A program made the translations under genes and the position numbers. Source: Chloroflexota bacterium (GTDB lineage Bacteria > Chloroflexota > Limnocylindria > Limnocylindrales > CSP1-4). Taken from it: DNA of 7,410 bases. Below the pieces are notes generated by a model, which saw only the letters and a list, made by a program, of their open reading frames with translations, did no database searches and was not told the origin of the DNA. Where the stretch lies: positions 459 to 7,868 of the forward strand of contig PMIQ01000143.1 in assembly GCA_003157175.1 (NCBI GenBank), read 5' to 3'. The first letter of the stretch is position 1. Each line of letters begins with the position of its first letter. Shown here piece after piece: positions 1-6,067 of this stretch.

Positions 1-1365
1 CGCCTCGCGGAGCGCGTCCTTGTAGGTGGTCAGGCCGTTGGCGCGCTTGGCGACCGGCGGTTCGGCATACGTGACGACGGCGCCCTCGGAGTCGGGAACG
101 ATGTCGGCGGCCGTGTCGGTGTACAGATACTTGAGCACATCGGCCGGGTCCGGGTCGGTCGCCTTGGAGGCGCGGACGGCGGCGCGGGCGTTCCGCTCGT
201 GAGCCTGCGCCTCTACCCTGGCAAGCGCTGCCGCGTCGGCGACGCCGGCCGCGATCAGCTGGCCCTTGAGTCGCTCGATCGGATCGATTGCCCGCCAGGC
301 CGCCTCCTCTTCCCGCGTCCGGTACTCGTTGCGGGGGTCGGAGAGGGAGTGGCCGTAGTAGCGGTACGTGCTGACCTCGATAAGGACCGGGCCATCTCCT
401 TCGCGGCAGATCGCCGCGGCCCGCTCGATCGCGTCGCGGACGGCCAGAACGTCCATGCCGTTGACAGTTTCGGCGTGCATGTTGTTCTGGGCGAAACCGG
501 CCGCGCGGCGGGCCAGGTGGTCGACGCCCATCACTTCCTCGTCGGTCCGATGGGTCATCCCGTAGTGGTTGTTGACGATCAGGTAGATGACCGGCAGGCC
601 GGCTGCGCGCGCCCCGGCGAGGTGGTTCGTCCACTGCTCCTGTGAGGCCCAGTTGAGCGACTCGAGGACAACCCCATTGGCGTACGCGCCATCGCCGGCG
701 AAGCAACACACGACCTTGTCGGAGCCGCGATAGCGGAGCGCCATCGCGGCGCCCGTCGCGATCGGCACGCTGCCGCCGACGATGGCGTTCGCGCCAAGGT
801 GGCCGGTCGAGAAGTCGCCGATGTGCATGCCGCCGCCACGACCGCGGCAGTAGCCCTCTTCCTTACCGAACAGCTCGGCGATGACGCGGTAGATATGTTC
901 CTCGAGCGCGTCCGCCAGGAGTCCGTCCCGGTCTTTGGCCTTCGACCAGGGCGCGCGAGCCCGCAACTCGTCGGCGGACATCGACCGCACCGCGGCGAAG
1001 CCCTTGGCGATGGCGTCGCCGTGTCCGCGGTGCGAGCTGGTGATGTGGTCGTCGGGGCGCAGGGCGCCACAGGCGCCGACGGACGTCGCTTCCTGGCCGA
1101 TCGAGACATGGGTGGGACCGCGGTAGTCGTAGCCCGGCAGCGGGTCGTAACCGCCCGAACGGAGGCGGACGATCATCTCCTCCAGCTCGCGGATGGCCAG
1201 CATGTCGTCGAGCAGGTCGAGCGCGCCCGAGGCGGTGACCCGCCCCGCGGCGATCTCGGAGCCGGCGTCGCCGGCGAAGTCGAAGCCGCGGATCGAGCCC
1301 AGGGACTCCTCGAACGGCGCAAGGTCGGGTCGAGTGTCGCTCCGGTAGGCCGGTCCCGTGACCAT
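1..1365 (-). CDS. Thiamine-diphosphate 2-oxoacid dehydrogenase E1, alpha part and probable start of a fused beta part (partial)
   Basis: This is an E1 component of the pyruvate/acetoin/branched-chain 2-oxoacid dehydrogenase type, which decarboxylates a 2-oxoacid on thiamine diphosphate and passes the acyl group to a lipoyl E2. The 455 residues in the window run off the left edge with no stop. Visible E1-alpha marks are THVSIGQEA (85-93), HRGHG (112-116), RGRGGGMHIGD (174-184), the ThDP/Mg motif GDGAYAN (224-230) and the loop YGHSLSDP (337-344). Compared with ordinary E1 alpha there is extra sequence of about 30 residues at 125-160 and a shorter one near 243-256. After a linker (about 400-443) the frame reads LTTYKDALREA, which resembles the start of an E1 beta subunit, so an alpha-beta fusion is likely. 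The ATG at 1365 is chosen for its Shine-Dalgarno. In-frame ATGs at 1404 and 1425 exist, the latter overlapping the regulator stop as ATGA. It lies downstream of the SorC-type gene and is probably co-transcribed with it. Substrate unknown. Confidence 0.9.
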   Translation of the reverse strand, partial: MVTGPAYRSDTRPDLAPFEESLGSIRGFDFAGDAGSEIAAGRVTASGALDLLDDMLAIRELEEMIVRLRSGGYDPLPGYDYRGPTHVSIGQEATSVGACGALRPDDHITSSHRGHGDAIAKGFAAVRSMSADELRARAPWSKAKDRDGLLADALEEHIYRVIAELFGKEEGYCRGRGGGMHIGDFSTGHLGANAIVGGSVPIATGAAMALRYRGSDKVVCCFAGDGAYANGVVLESLNWASQEQWTNHLAGARAAGLPVIYLIVNNHYGMTHRTDEEVMGVDHLARRAAGFAQNNMHAETVNGMDVLAVRDAIERAAAICREGDGPVLIEVSTYRYYGHSLSDPRNEYRTREEEAAWRAIDPIERLKGQLIAAGVADAAALARVEAQAHERNARAAVRASKATDPDPADVLKYLYTDTAADIVPDSEGAVVTYAEPPVAKRANGLTTYKDALREA

Positions 1366-1370
1366 GCTCT

Positions 1371-1379
1371 TCACCTCTT
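1371..1379 (-). promoter_or_regulatory. Ribosome binding site that decides the E1 start
   Basis: On the minus strand AAGAGGTGA is followed, with a 6-base gap after GAGGTG, by the ATG at 1365. The two upstream in-frame ATGs (1404 and 1425) have weaker or no such site. The ATG at 1425 overlaps the regulator stop codon (ATGA) and could still be used by translational coupling. Confidence 0.6.
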
Positions 1380-1421
1380 GGTCTGTGCTTGCTGTGGTCT
1401 TCATTCGGCTGGCTGTCCTCT

Positions 1422-2387
1422 TCATGCGGCGAGGAGCAGCCTGGCCGCTTCCTCATCTGTGATCAATCGATGAATGAGCCCGCTTCGCAGGGCCGCCAGG
1501 ATCGCGGGCGCCTTTGCGGCGCCGCCGGCAATCGCCGTGACATCCGGGACGGCTCTCAGCTGATCCGGGCTGATGGCAATGAAACGACCGGGCAGTCCGG
1601 CGGCTCGTATCTCGGCGCCGCTCGCGTCCAGGACCGTCGAGCAGATGTCCGCCACCGCACCGGCCGCGTCCAGCTCCGCGGCGATCACCTCGGGCAGCGC
1701 CGCCCGGACCGTCGATCCGCTGGCCGTCCACGCGCCGATGCCGACGACCGCCTTCGTGAGCCGATCGAACATGGCGATGGTCTTGTGGACGTGCGGATCG
1801 CTCCGCAGCGCCGCGGCCATCTCGGGGCTGTCGACCAGCAAGGGGACGTAGAGCGGGTATACCGGGCCGGCGGCGCAGTCGGCCACGCGTCGGACGAGTT
1901 CCATGGAGTTGACGTCCAACTCGAGCGTGGGAACGCTGCCAACGATCTGGACGACCGTGCAGCCGGGCAGCTTGGACAGGTGCCCAACCATCGAGTGGAG
2001 GGTCCGCCCCCAGGAGATCCCGAGGACGTCGTCGGCCTCGAGCGTTTGAGTCAGCAGCTCCGCGCACGTCCGCCCGAGCTGCTCTCTCTTGAATTCCTCG
2101 GGTCCATCGATCGTCCGCACGACGAGCGCATCCATCAAGCCGTGCCGCGCCGCGAGCTCGCCGGAGAGCTCCAGGTCGATCTCCGGGGGCGCCCCGATCT
2201 CGATTCGGACGATTCCATCGCGGCGGGCGGCGTCCAGCAGGCGGGCGACCTTGAAGCGCGAGACCCCGAGCTCCTGGGCGATCTCGCTCTTGCTCGCGCC
2301 GTCGAGGAAGTAGCGGCGCGCGACGAGCACGGTCGTGACCACGTTGAGGCGCGCGGGATGTCCTTCGGATCGGGCGGGCGGGTTCAT
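1422..2387 (-). CDS. SorC/DeoR-family sugar-binding transcriptional regulator
   Basis: A 321-residue regulator of the SorC family, whose members bind DNA through an N-terminal helix-turn-helix and respond to a phosphorylated sugar through a C-terminal ligand domain. The HTH is visible at about 22-62 (ARRYFLDGASKSEIAQELGVS followed by a recognition helix and DGIVRIEI). The ligand domain carries typical marks: DDVLGISWGRTL (119-130), VVGIGAW (214-220), and the C-terminal block AGGAAKAPAIL (287-297) with LITDEEAARLLL (308-319). Length is normal for the family. The ATG at 2387 has GAGGAG three bases upstream. It is the first gene of the leftward operon, next to the divergent control region, and probably governs both operons and itself. 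The ligand is likely a phosphorylated intermediate made by the rightward genes, but that is inference from context. Family assignment is firm; effector and operator are not known. Confidence 0.93.
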   Translation of the reverse strand: MNPPARSEGHPARLNVVTTVLVARRYFLDGASKSEIAQELGVSRFKVARLLDAARRDGIVRIEIGAPPEIDLELSGELAARHGLMDALVVRTIDGPEEFKREQLGRTCAELLTQTLEADDVLGISWGRTLHSMVGHLSKLPGCTVVQIVGSVPTLELDVNSMELVRRVADCAAGPVYPLYVPLLVDSPEMAAALRSDPHVHKTIAMFDRLTKAVVGIGAWTASGSTVRAALPEVIAAELDAAGAVADICSTVLDASGAEIRAAGLPGRFIAISPDQLRAVPDVTAIAGGAAKAPAILAALRSGLIHRLITDEEAARLLLAA

Positions 2388-2459
2388 CTGCTCCTCGTTC
2401 TTTGCCAGCCGGCGGCACCGAGAGGCTCTGGGGACCGCCTCGACAAGCGGGGCGGAGCC

Positions 2460-2488
2460 ATCCTAGCATTCTCACATCTGAGCGGCAA
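2460..2488 (-). promoter_or_regulatory. Predicted sigma-70-like promoter of the regulator-E1 operon
   Basis: On the minus strand TTGCCG (2488-2483) and TAGGAT (2465-2460) are separated by 17 bases, and the -10 is preceded by TGC, giving an extended -10. Transcription would begin near 2453, leaving a leader of about 66 bases before the ATG at 2387. Prediction by eye only. Confidence 0.5.
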
Positions 2489-2495
2489 GCGCTCA
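2479..2495. promoter_or_regulatory. Candidate operator, perfect 6-5-6 inverted repeat over the leftward -35
   Basis: TGAGCG, GCAAG, CGCTCA form a perfect 17-base dyad. It covers the whole -35 box of the leftward promoter, a position suited to repression, for example autoregulation by the SorC-type protein. Which protein binds is inference, and 6-base dyads occur by chance in GC-rich DNA. Confidence 0.4.
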
Positions 2496-2520
2496 TCCGA
2501 GCGGTCGAGCCGATGTCGAA

Positions 2521-2548
2521 GGGCCGGCATCGACGACTGCCGGCGCCC
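2521..2548. repeat. GC-rich inverted repeat (hairpin) between the two promoters
   Basis: GCCGGCA (2523-2529) and TGCCGGC (2538-2544) pair perfectly over 7 bases around an 8-base loop, with flanking GG and CCC allowing a bulged extension. No run of T follows on either strand, so it is not a standard intrinsic terminator. It sits upstream of both promoters; a function is not evident. Confidence 0.35.
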
Positions 2549-2562
2549 GCGCTCGGAGGCAC

Positions 2563-2579
2563 GACCTTGCGAAAAGGTC
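2563..2579. promoter_or_regulatory. Candidate operator, perfect 6-5-6 inverted repeat upstream of the rightward promoter
   Basis: GACCTT, GCGAA, AAGGTC form a perfect 17-base dyad centred at 2571. That is about 62 bases before the predicted rightward transcription start, a spacing typical of activator sites that contact the RNA polymerase alpha subunit. The half-sites differ from those of the dyad at 2479-2495, so the two need not bind the same protein. Confidence 0.4.
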
Positions 2580-2596
2580 CGCCTGCGACAACCGGC

Positions 2597-2625
2597 TTGA
2601 TAGCCGACGCACGGGCACGTAATAT
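2597..2625 (+). promoter_or_regulatory. Predicted sigma-70-like promoter of the PHP-aldolase-dehydrogenase operon
   Basis: TTGATA (2597-2602) and TAATAT (2620-2625) are separated by 17 bases, in one of the few AT-rich patches of the window. The start of transcription would fall near 2633, leaving a leader of about 134 bases before the ATG at 2767. Found by eye, not tested. Confidence 0.55.
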
Positions 2626-2640
2626 CTGCGCCAGCGGCCG

Positions 2641-2680
2641 AATCGTAAAGAGCCGAAACTAAGCGTAAAGCGACGAAACT
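2641..2680. repeat. Imperfect 20-base tandem direct repeat, candidate operator
   Basis: Two adjacent units, 2641-2660 and 2661-2680, match at 17 of 20 bases. Within them CGTAAA or CGAAAC recurs every 10 bases (2644, 2654, 2664, 2674), so the same face of the helix shows four similar A-rich elements. It lies about +9 to +48 from the predicted rightward start, where a bound protein could block transcription. It could be the SorC-type operator or a second regulator's site. Confidence 0.5.
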
Positions 2681-2766
2681 GAAGCCCTGCAGGCTCGGGC
2701 AAGCTCGTCCTTCGTGGCAGCGCCTGAAACGGGGATCACGTCAGGCAGCATCGGTCGAAGGGAAGC

Positions 2767-4008
2767 ATGGACGACAGTCATCGCCTGAGTGGCGACTCGC
2801 ATGCCGGATCGGGTCGGCCGATCGTCAACACCCATGTCCACCTGCCGCCCAATTTCTCCGCGTTCGATACTGCCGACCAGGCGATCCAGTTTGCCGCCGC
2901 TGAGGGCGTCGCGGCGCTCGGAACCGCCAACTATTTCGACTTTGGCGTGTATCGCCGCTTCGCCGCGGCGGCAGTCGAAGCGGGCGTCGTGCCGCTCTTC
3001 GGGCTGGAGATCATCGCGCTGATAGACGACCTGCCGGGCGGCGGCTCGCTCATCAACGACCCGACGAATCTCAACCGGATGTACCTGTGCGGAAAGGCGC
3101 TGACCCGCTTCGACCCGCCGATCCCTTCGGCGGCACGTCGAATGGCCACGATCCGTGCGGCCGGCGACGACCGAATGCGACGCATGACGGCGCTGATCGC
3201 GGCTCGCTTCGCTCAGGCCGGGCTGGACGGTGGCGTCACTGACGAGCGGATCGCGGCATCGGTCGCCGCGCGATGCGGCGTTCCGGTCGAGTGGGTGTCG
3301 CTGCAAGAGCGACACGTTGCGCAGGCATTCCAGGAGTCGCTCTTCCGGGACGTGGAACTGGCCGATCGGGCTGCCGTGCTGGGCCGCTCGTTCGAGGCGC
3401 CGACGAGCGTAGACGCGACCGACGCCGTCGCGGTCCAGGAGGCGATCCGATCGAACCTGATGAAGGCGGGCAAGCCGGCGTTCGTACCTGAGGCGGCCGT
3501 CTCGTTCGACGACGCGTACCGGCTGATTCTCGAGCTGGGCGGCATCCCCTGCTACCCGATCCTCGCCGACGGCGCGTCGCCGATCTGCCCCTTCGAGGAC
3601 CCGCCGGAGGTCCTTGCAGAGCGGCTGCTCGGTCGCGGCATCCACTGCGCCGAGTTGATCCCCGGGCGCAACCGGGGCGAGGTCGTAGATCGCTACGTGA
3701 CCGTGCTGCGTCGGGCCGGTATCGTTGTCATGGCGGGCACCGAGCACAACACGAAGCGGATGATCCCTGTCGAGCCGACGGCGGTGGGCGGTGAACCACT
3801 GTCCGACCTATCGCGCGAGGCCTTCTGGGAAGGAACTTGCGTAGTGGCCGCCCATCAGGCGCTGTCTACGTCCGGCCAGCCGGGCTACATTGACGGTGAA
3901 GGACGGCCAGTGGCCGGGTTCGCCGACGGCGAAGCGCGTATCCGATCGTTCCGCCAGGTCGGCGCCGATCTCATCACCAACCGATCTACTGAGAGGGTCC
4001 AAGCTTGA
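2767..4008 (+). CDS. Divergent PHP-type putative metal-dependent hydrolase
   Basis: A 413-residue protein resembling the PHP superfamily (metal-dependent phosphoesterases with a distorted TIM barrel). The first motif is clear: NTHVHLPPNFSAFD (21-34) offers H23 and H25. The FGLEI segment (78-82) supplies the usual Glu (E81), and GTEHNT (324-329) resembles the last motif. The second motif, normally TDH, reads GTANYFDF (52-59), and the segment where a His-Pro is expected reads PCYPILADG (261-269), so some standard metal ligands are missing or replaced. About 150 residues (92-245) are inserted and look mostly helical, with RMYLCGKAL (104-112) near their start. No signal peptide or membrane segment is visible, so it is probably cytosolic. 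The ATG at 2767 has GAAGGGA just upstream. It ends overlapping the next gene by 4 bases, implying coupled translation and a role in the same pathway. The actual reaction is unknown; it might cleave a phosphate, lactone or ring intermediate. Confidence 0.7.
   Translation: MDDSHRLSGDSHAGSGRPIVNTHVHLPPNFSAFDTADQAIQFAAAEGVAALGTANYFDFGVYRRFAAAAVEAGVVPLFGLEIIALIDDLPGGGSLINDPTNLNRMYLCGKALTRFDPPIPSAARRMATIRAAGDDRMRRMTALIAARFAQAGLDGGVTDERIAASVAARCGVPVEWVSLQERHVAQAFQESLFRDVELADRAAVLGRSFEAPTSVDATDAVAVQEAIRSNLMKAGKPAFVPEAAVSFDDAYRLILELGGIPCYPILADGASPICPFEDPPEVLAERLLGRGIHCAELIPGRNRGEVVDRYVTVLRRAGIVVMAGTEHNTKRMIPVEPTAVGGEPLSDLSREAFWEGTCVVAAHQALSTSGQPGYIDGEGRPVAGFADGEARIRSFRQVGADLITNRSTERVQA
3992..3997 (+). 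promoter_or_regulatory. Ribosome binding site supporting a TTG start
   Basis: AGAGGG lies 7 bases before TTG at 4005. The TTG overlaps the TGA stop of the PHP-type gene (TTGA). The class II aldolase domain begins soon after, so no later start is needed. This makes the rare TTG start well supported. Confidence 0.65.
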
Positions 4009-6053
4009 ACACCAAGTCCACGCCGGAGGGGCAGTCCACCGTCGACGGCCTCCTGAACGAAATGGTCGCGCTCTCGCGTCGGTTCGGCGAGGACCCGGAA
4101 TTCACGCGCGGCGGCGGCGGCAACATCTCGGTCAAAGCCGACGGAATCCTGTACATCAAGCCGAGCGGGACGTCGCTCTCGACGCTCACTCCGCAATCGG
4201 TCATCGCCCTCGACGTCCGACCGCTATTGGAGCTCCTCGACGCGTCGCCGGAGCGCCCGGTCGGCGGCGGCACGGACCTGGTGATGCAGGTCGCCATCGA
4301 AGCCCGTGTCGGCGTGCGCGACGACCGCCGCCCCTCCGTCGAAACCCTGTTCCACGCGCTCCTGCCGGAGCGATTCATCCTGCATACGCATCCGACTACC
4401 GTGAACGCGGTGGCATGCGCCACGCACGGAGCCGAGATCGCCGAACGACTCTTTGGCTCGAGCGTCCTCTGGGTCCGGTACACGGATCCCGGCCTGCCCC
4501 TCGCCCGCGCCATCCGCGACGCCAGGCGGAGCCACGAAGAGCGGACGGGGAAGGCCGCTCCGCCCGCGATATTCCTCCAGAATCACGGCCTCATCGTCGC
4601 TGCCGACTCGACCGCCGAGATCGACGACATCTCCGCGCGGCTGGTCGCCACGATCAAGGCCCACCTGGCGGAGCTGCCGGCTATCTCGTGGGGTAACGTC
4701 CAAAGGCTCGAGGCCGAGCAGGCCCGGGCCGCGCTGGGCGCGGTCGGTCCGGCGCTGCGGGCGCTGCTCGCGACGGGGAGCCGGCTCAAGGTCGTGTCGT
4801 TCGACGACTCGCCGGTCGCGGTCTCGATGGCGGGTTCGCCGCTGGGTCGGGAATTCGCCCTCGTCGGCCCGCTGACGCCCGATCAGATCGTGTACACGGG
4901 CTCGTTCCCACTTCTCGTGGAGGCGACCGCGGACGCGGCGCCGGACCGTCTCGTGGATACGCTCACGACCGCTATCGCCGCGCGGGCGGCGACTGAAGCC
5001 GGGGCGCCGGCCATCGTCCTGGTGCCCGGGCTCGGAATGTTCGCGGCCGGTGATTCGGCCGCCCAGGCCGACATGGTGCAACAGGTCTTCCTCGACGCCG
5101 TCGGCGTTTCCATCGAGGCCCACCGCCTCGGCGGCATCCGCCCGCTGTCGGACGCGGAGCGTCAGTTCATCGAGCGCTGGGAGGCGGAGGAGTATCGCCG
5201 GCGGGTTGCCGTCGGCCGGTCGGCCGCGGGGCGCGCCAAAGGGCTTGTCGTCGTCGTGACCGGTGCCGCCCAGGGCTTCGGGCATGCGATCGCCGCCGAC
5301 CTCATCGCCCAGGGCGGCCACGTCGTGCTGGCCGACATCAACGTCGAGCTGGCGAAGAGCCAGGCGGCGTCTCTGGCTTCCGAGTTCGGCTCCGGGCGCG
5401 CCGTCGGTGTCGCGCTCGACGTTACCGACGATGCAGCGGTCGCGGCCTGCTTCGACGAGGTCGTGCGCCGCTTCGGCGGGCTCGACCTTCTCGTCTCGAA
5501 CGCCGGCATTCTCCGGGCCGGCAGCGTGACCAGCCAGCCCGTCGCGGAGTTCGACGCCGTGACGCGCGTCAACTACCGAGGCTACTTCCTGTGCGTCCGC
5601 CACGCGGCGCCCATCCTTGCCCGCCAGCATCGGACGCGGCCCGACTATTGGGGCGATATAGTCGAGATCAACTCGAAGTCCGGGCTCGCCGGCTCGAGCC
5701 GCAACAGCGCGTATTCGGGCAGCAAGTTCGGCGGCGTGGGCCTGACGCAGTCGTTCGCCCTGGAGCTGGTCGGCGACGGCATCAAGGTCAACGCGATCTG
5801 CCCCGGCAACTTCCTCGAAGGGCCGCTGTGGGCCGATCCCGACAACGGTCTCTTCGTGCAGTACCTGCGTGAAGGCAAGGTCCCCGGCGCGAAGAGCATC
5901 GAGGACGTGCGCCGGTTCTACGAAGCGAAGGTGCCGATGGGGCGGGGCTGCACGCCGGCCGACGTGCTCGAGGCCCTCTACTACGTCGTCGCCCAGCGCT
6001 ACGAAACCGGCCAGGCCATCCCGGTCACCGGCGGTCAGGTGATGCTGAAATAG
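4005..6053 (+). CDS. Bifunctional class II aldolase / short-chain dehydrogenase (sorbitol-6-phosphate dehydrogenase-like SDR half)
   Basis: A 682-residue cytosolic fusion. The N-terminal half (about 10-260) is a class II aldolase/adducin domain: GGGGNISVK (36-44), the Ser-Gly site PSGTS (53-57), catalytic-region E113, and zinc ligands H127, H129 (HTHP) and H194 (NHG). Such enzymes split a ketose 1-phosphate into dihydroxyacetone phosphate and an aldehyde. A linker domain (about 260-405) includes VPGLGMFAAG, common to this fusion family. The C-terminal half (about 413-682) is an SDR with TGAAQGFG (419-426), D444 after the second strand (suggesting NAD), NAG (499-501) and the S557-Y570-K574 catalytic set. 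Its end, FYEAKVPMGRGC and VTGGQVM, recalls SrlD sorbitol-6-phosphate 2-dehydrogenase. The overall build is that of YuxG/RhaEW, which cleave L-rhamnulose 1-phosphate and oxidise lactaldehyde. All key residues are present. The start is TTG, coupled to the gene before. TAG is followed directly by an in-frame TGA. The true substrate is undetermined. Confidence 0.9.
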   Translation: MNTKSTPEGQSTVDGLLNEMVALSRRFGEDPEFTRGGGGNISVKADGILYIKPSGTSLSTLTPQSVIALDVRPLLELLDASPERPVGGGTDLVMQVAIEARVGVRDDRRPSVETLFHALLPERFILHTHPTTVNAVACATHGAEIAERLFGSSVLWVRYTDPGLPLARAIRDARRSHEERTGKAAPPAIFLQNHGLIVAADSTAEIDDISARLVATIKAHLAELPAISWGNVQRLEAEQARAALGAVGPALRALLATGSRLKVVSFDDSPVAVSMAGSPLGREFALVGPLTPDQIVYTGSFPLLVEATADAAPDRLVDTLTTAIAARAATEAGAPAIVLVPGLGMFAAGDSAAQADMVQQVFLDAVGVSIEAHRLGGIRPLSDAERQFIERWEAEEYRRRVAVGRSAAGRAKGLVVVVTGAAQGFGHAIAADLIAQGGHVVLADINVELAKSQAASLASEFGSGRAVGVALDVTDDAAVAACFDEVVRRFGGLDLLVSNAGILRAGSVTSQPVAEFDAVTRVNYRGYFLCVRHAAPILARQHRTRPDYWGDIVEINSKSGLAGSSRNSAYSGSKFGGVGLTQSFALELVGDGIKVNAICPGNFLEGPLWADPDNGLFVQYLREGKVPGAKSIEDVRRFYEAKVPMGRGCTPADVLEALYYVVAQRYETGQAIPVTGGQVMLK

Positions 6054-6054
6054 T

Positions 6055-6060
6055 GAGGAG
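6055..6060 (+). promoter_or_regulatory. Ribosome binding site for the GTG start of the dehydrogenase
   Basis: GAGGAG ends 7 bases before GTG at 6068, which favours this start over an in-frame GTG at 6053 that touches the aldolase stop codon. Confidence 0.65.
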
Positions 6061-6067
6061 CGCAAGA

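Larger units (their letters stand above)
2388..2766. promoter_or_regulatory. Divergent intergenic control region
   Basis: A 379-base non-coding stretch lies between the start codons of the SorC-type regulator and the PHP-type gene. It contains one promoter candidate per strand, two perfect 6-base inverted repeats with 5-base gaps, a GC-rich hairpin and a 20-base tandem repeat, each listed separately. Reading frames crossing it show no recognisable protein. The downstream leader (about 2633-2766) contains CCTGCAGG (2685-2692) and a weak 6-base stem (2722-2727 with 2741-2746). I see no clear riboswitch or leader peptide. Confidence 0.8.

Noticed and set aside
199..1473. Several plus-strand frames (199-645, 799-1473) opposite the E1 gene
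   Set aside because: The minus strand encodes a continuous E1 alpha with its ThDP motif and loop residues. The plus-strand frames have no domain.
2523..2544. GC-rich hairpin considered as an intrinsic terminator
   Set aside because: No T tract follows on either strand, and it lies between divergent promoters where no transcript should end.
1389..2600. A 403-codon open frame on the plus strand, opposite the SorC-type regulator
   Set aside because: Low-complexity Arg/Gly/Asp composition, no domain, and full overlap with a confidently recognised regulator and the promoter region.
2722..2746. Inverted repeat GCCTGA...TCAGGC in the rightward leader, considered as a riboswitch or attenuator
   Set aside because: Only 6 base pairs with a 13-base loop and no competing structure or leader peptide; easily due to chance.
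2659..3747. A 362-codon minus-strand open frame opposite the PHP-type gene
   Set aside because: No family resemblance. The plus-strand frame has PHP motifs, a Shine-Dalgarno and a coupled downstream gene.
4224..6065. A 613-codon open frame on the minus strand, opposite the aldolase/SDR gene
   Set aside because: It mirrors a gene with clear catalytic motifs on the plus strand. Its translation is Arg/Asp/Gly-rich without recognisable domains. Long antisense frames are expected from GC-rich third positions.
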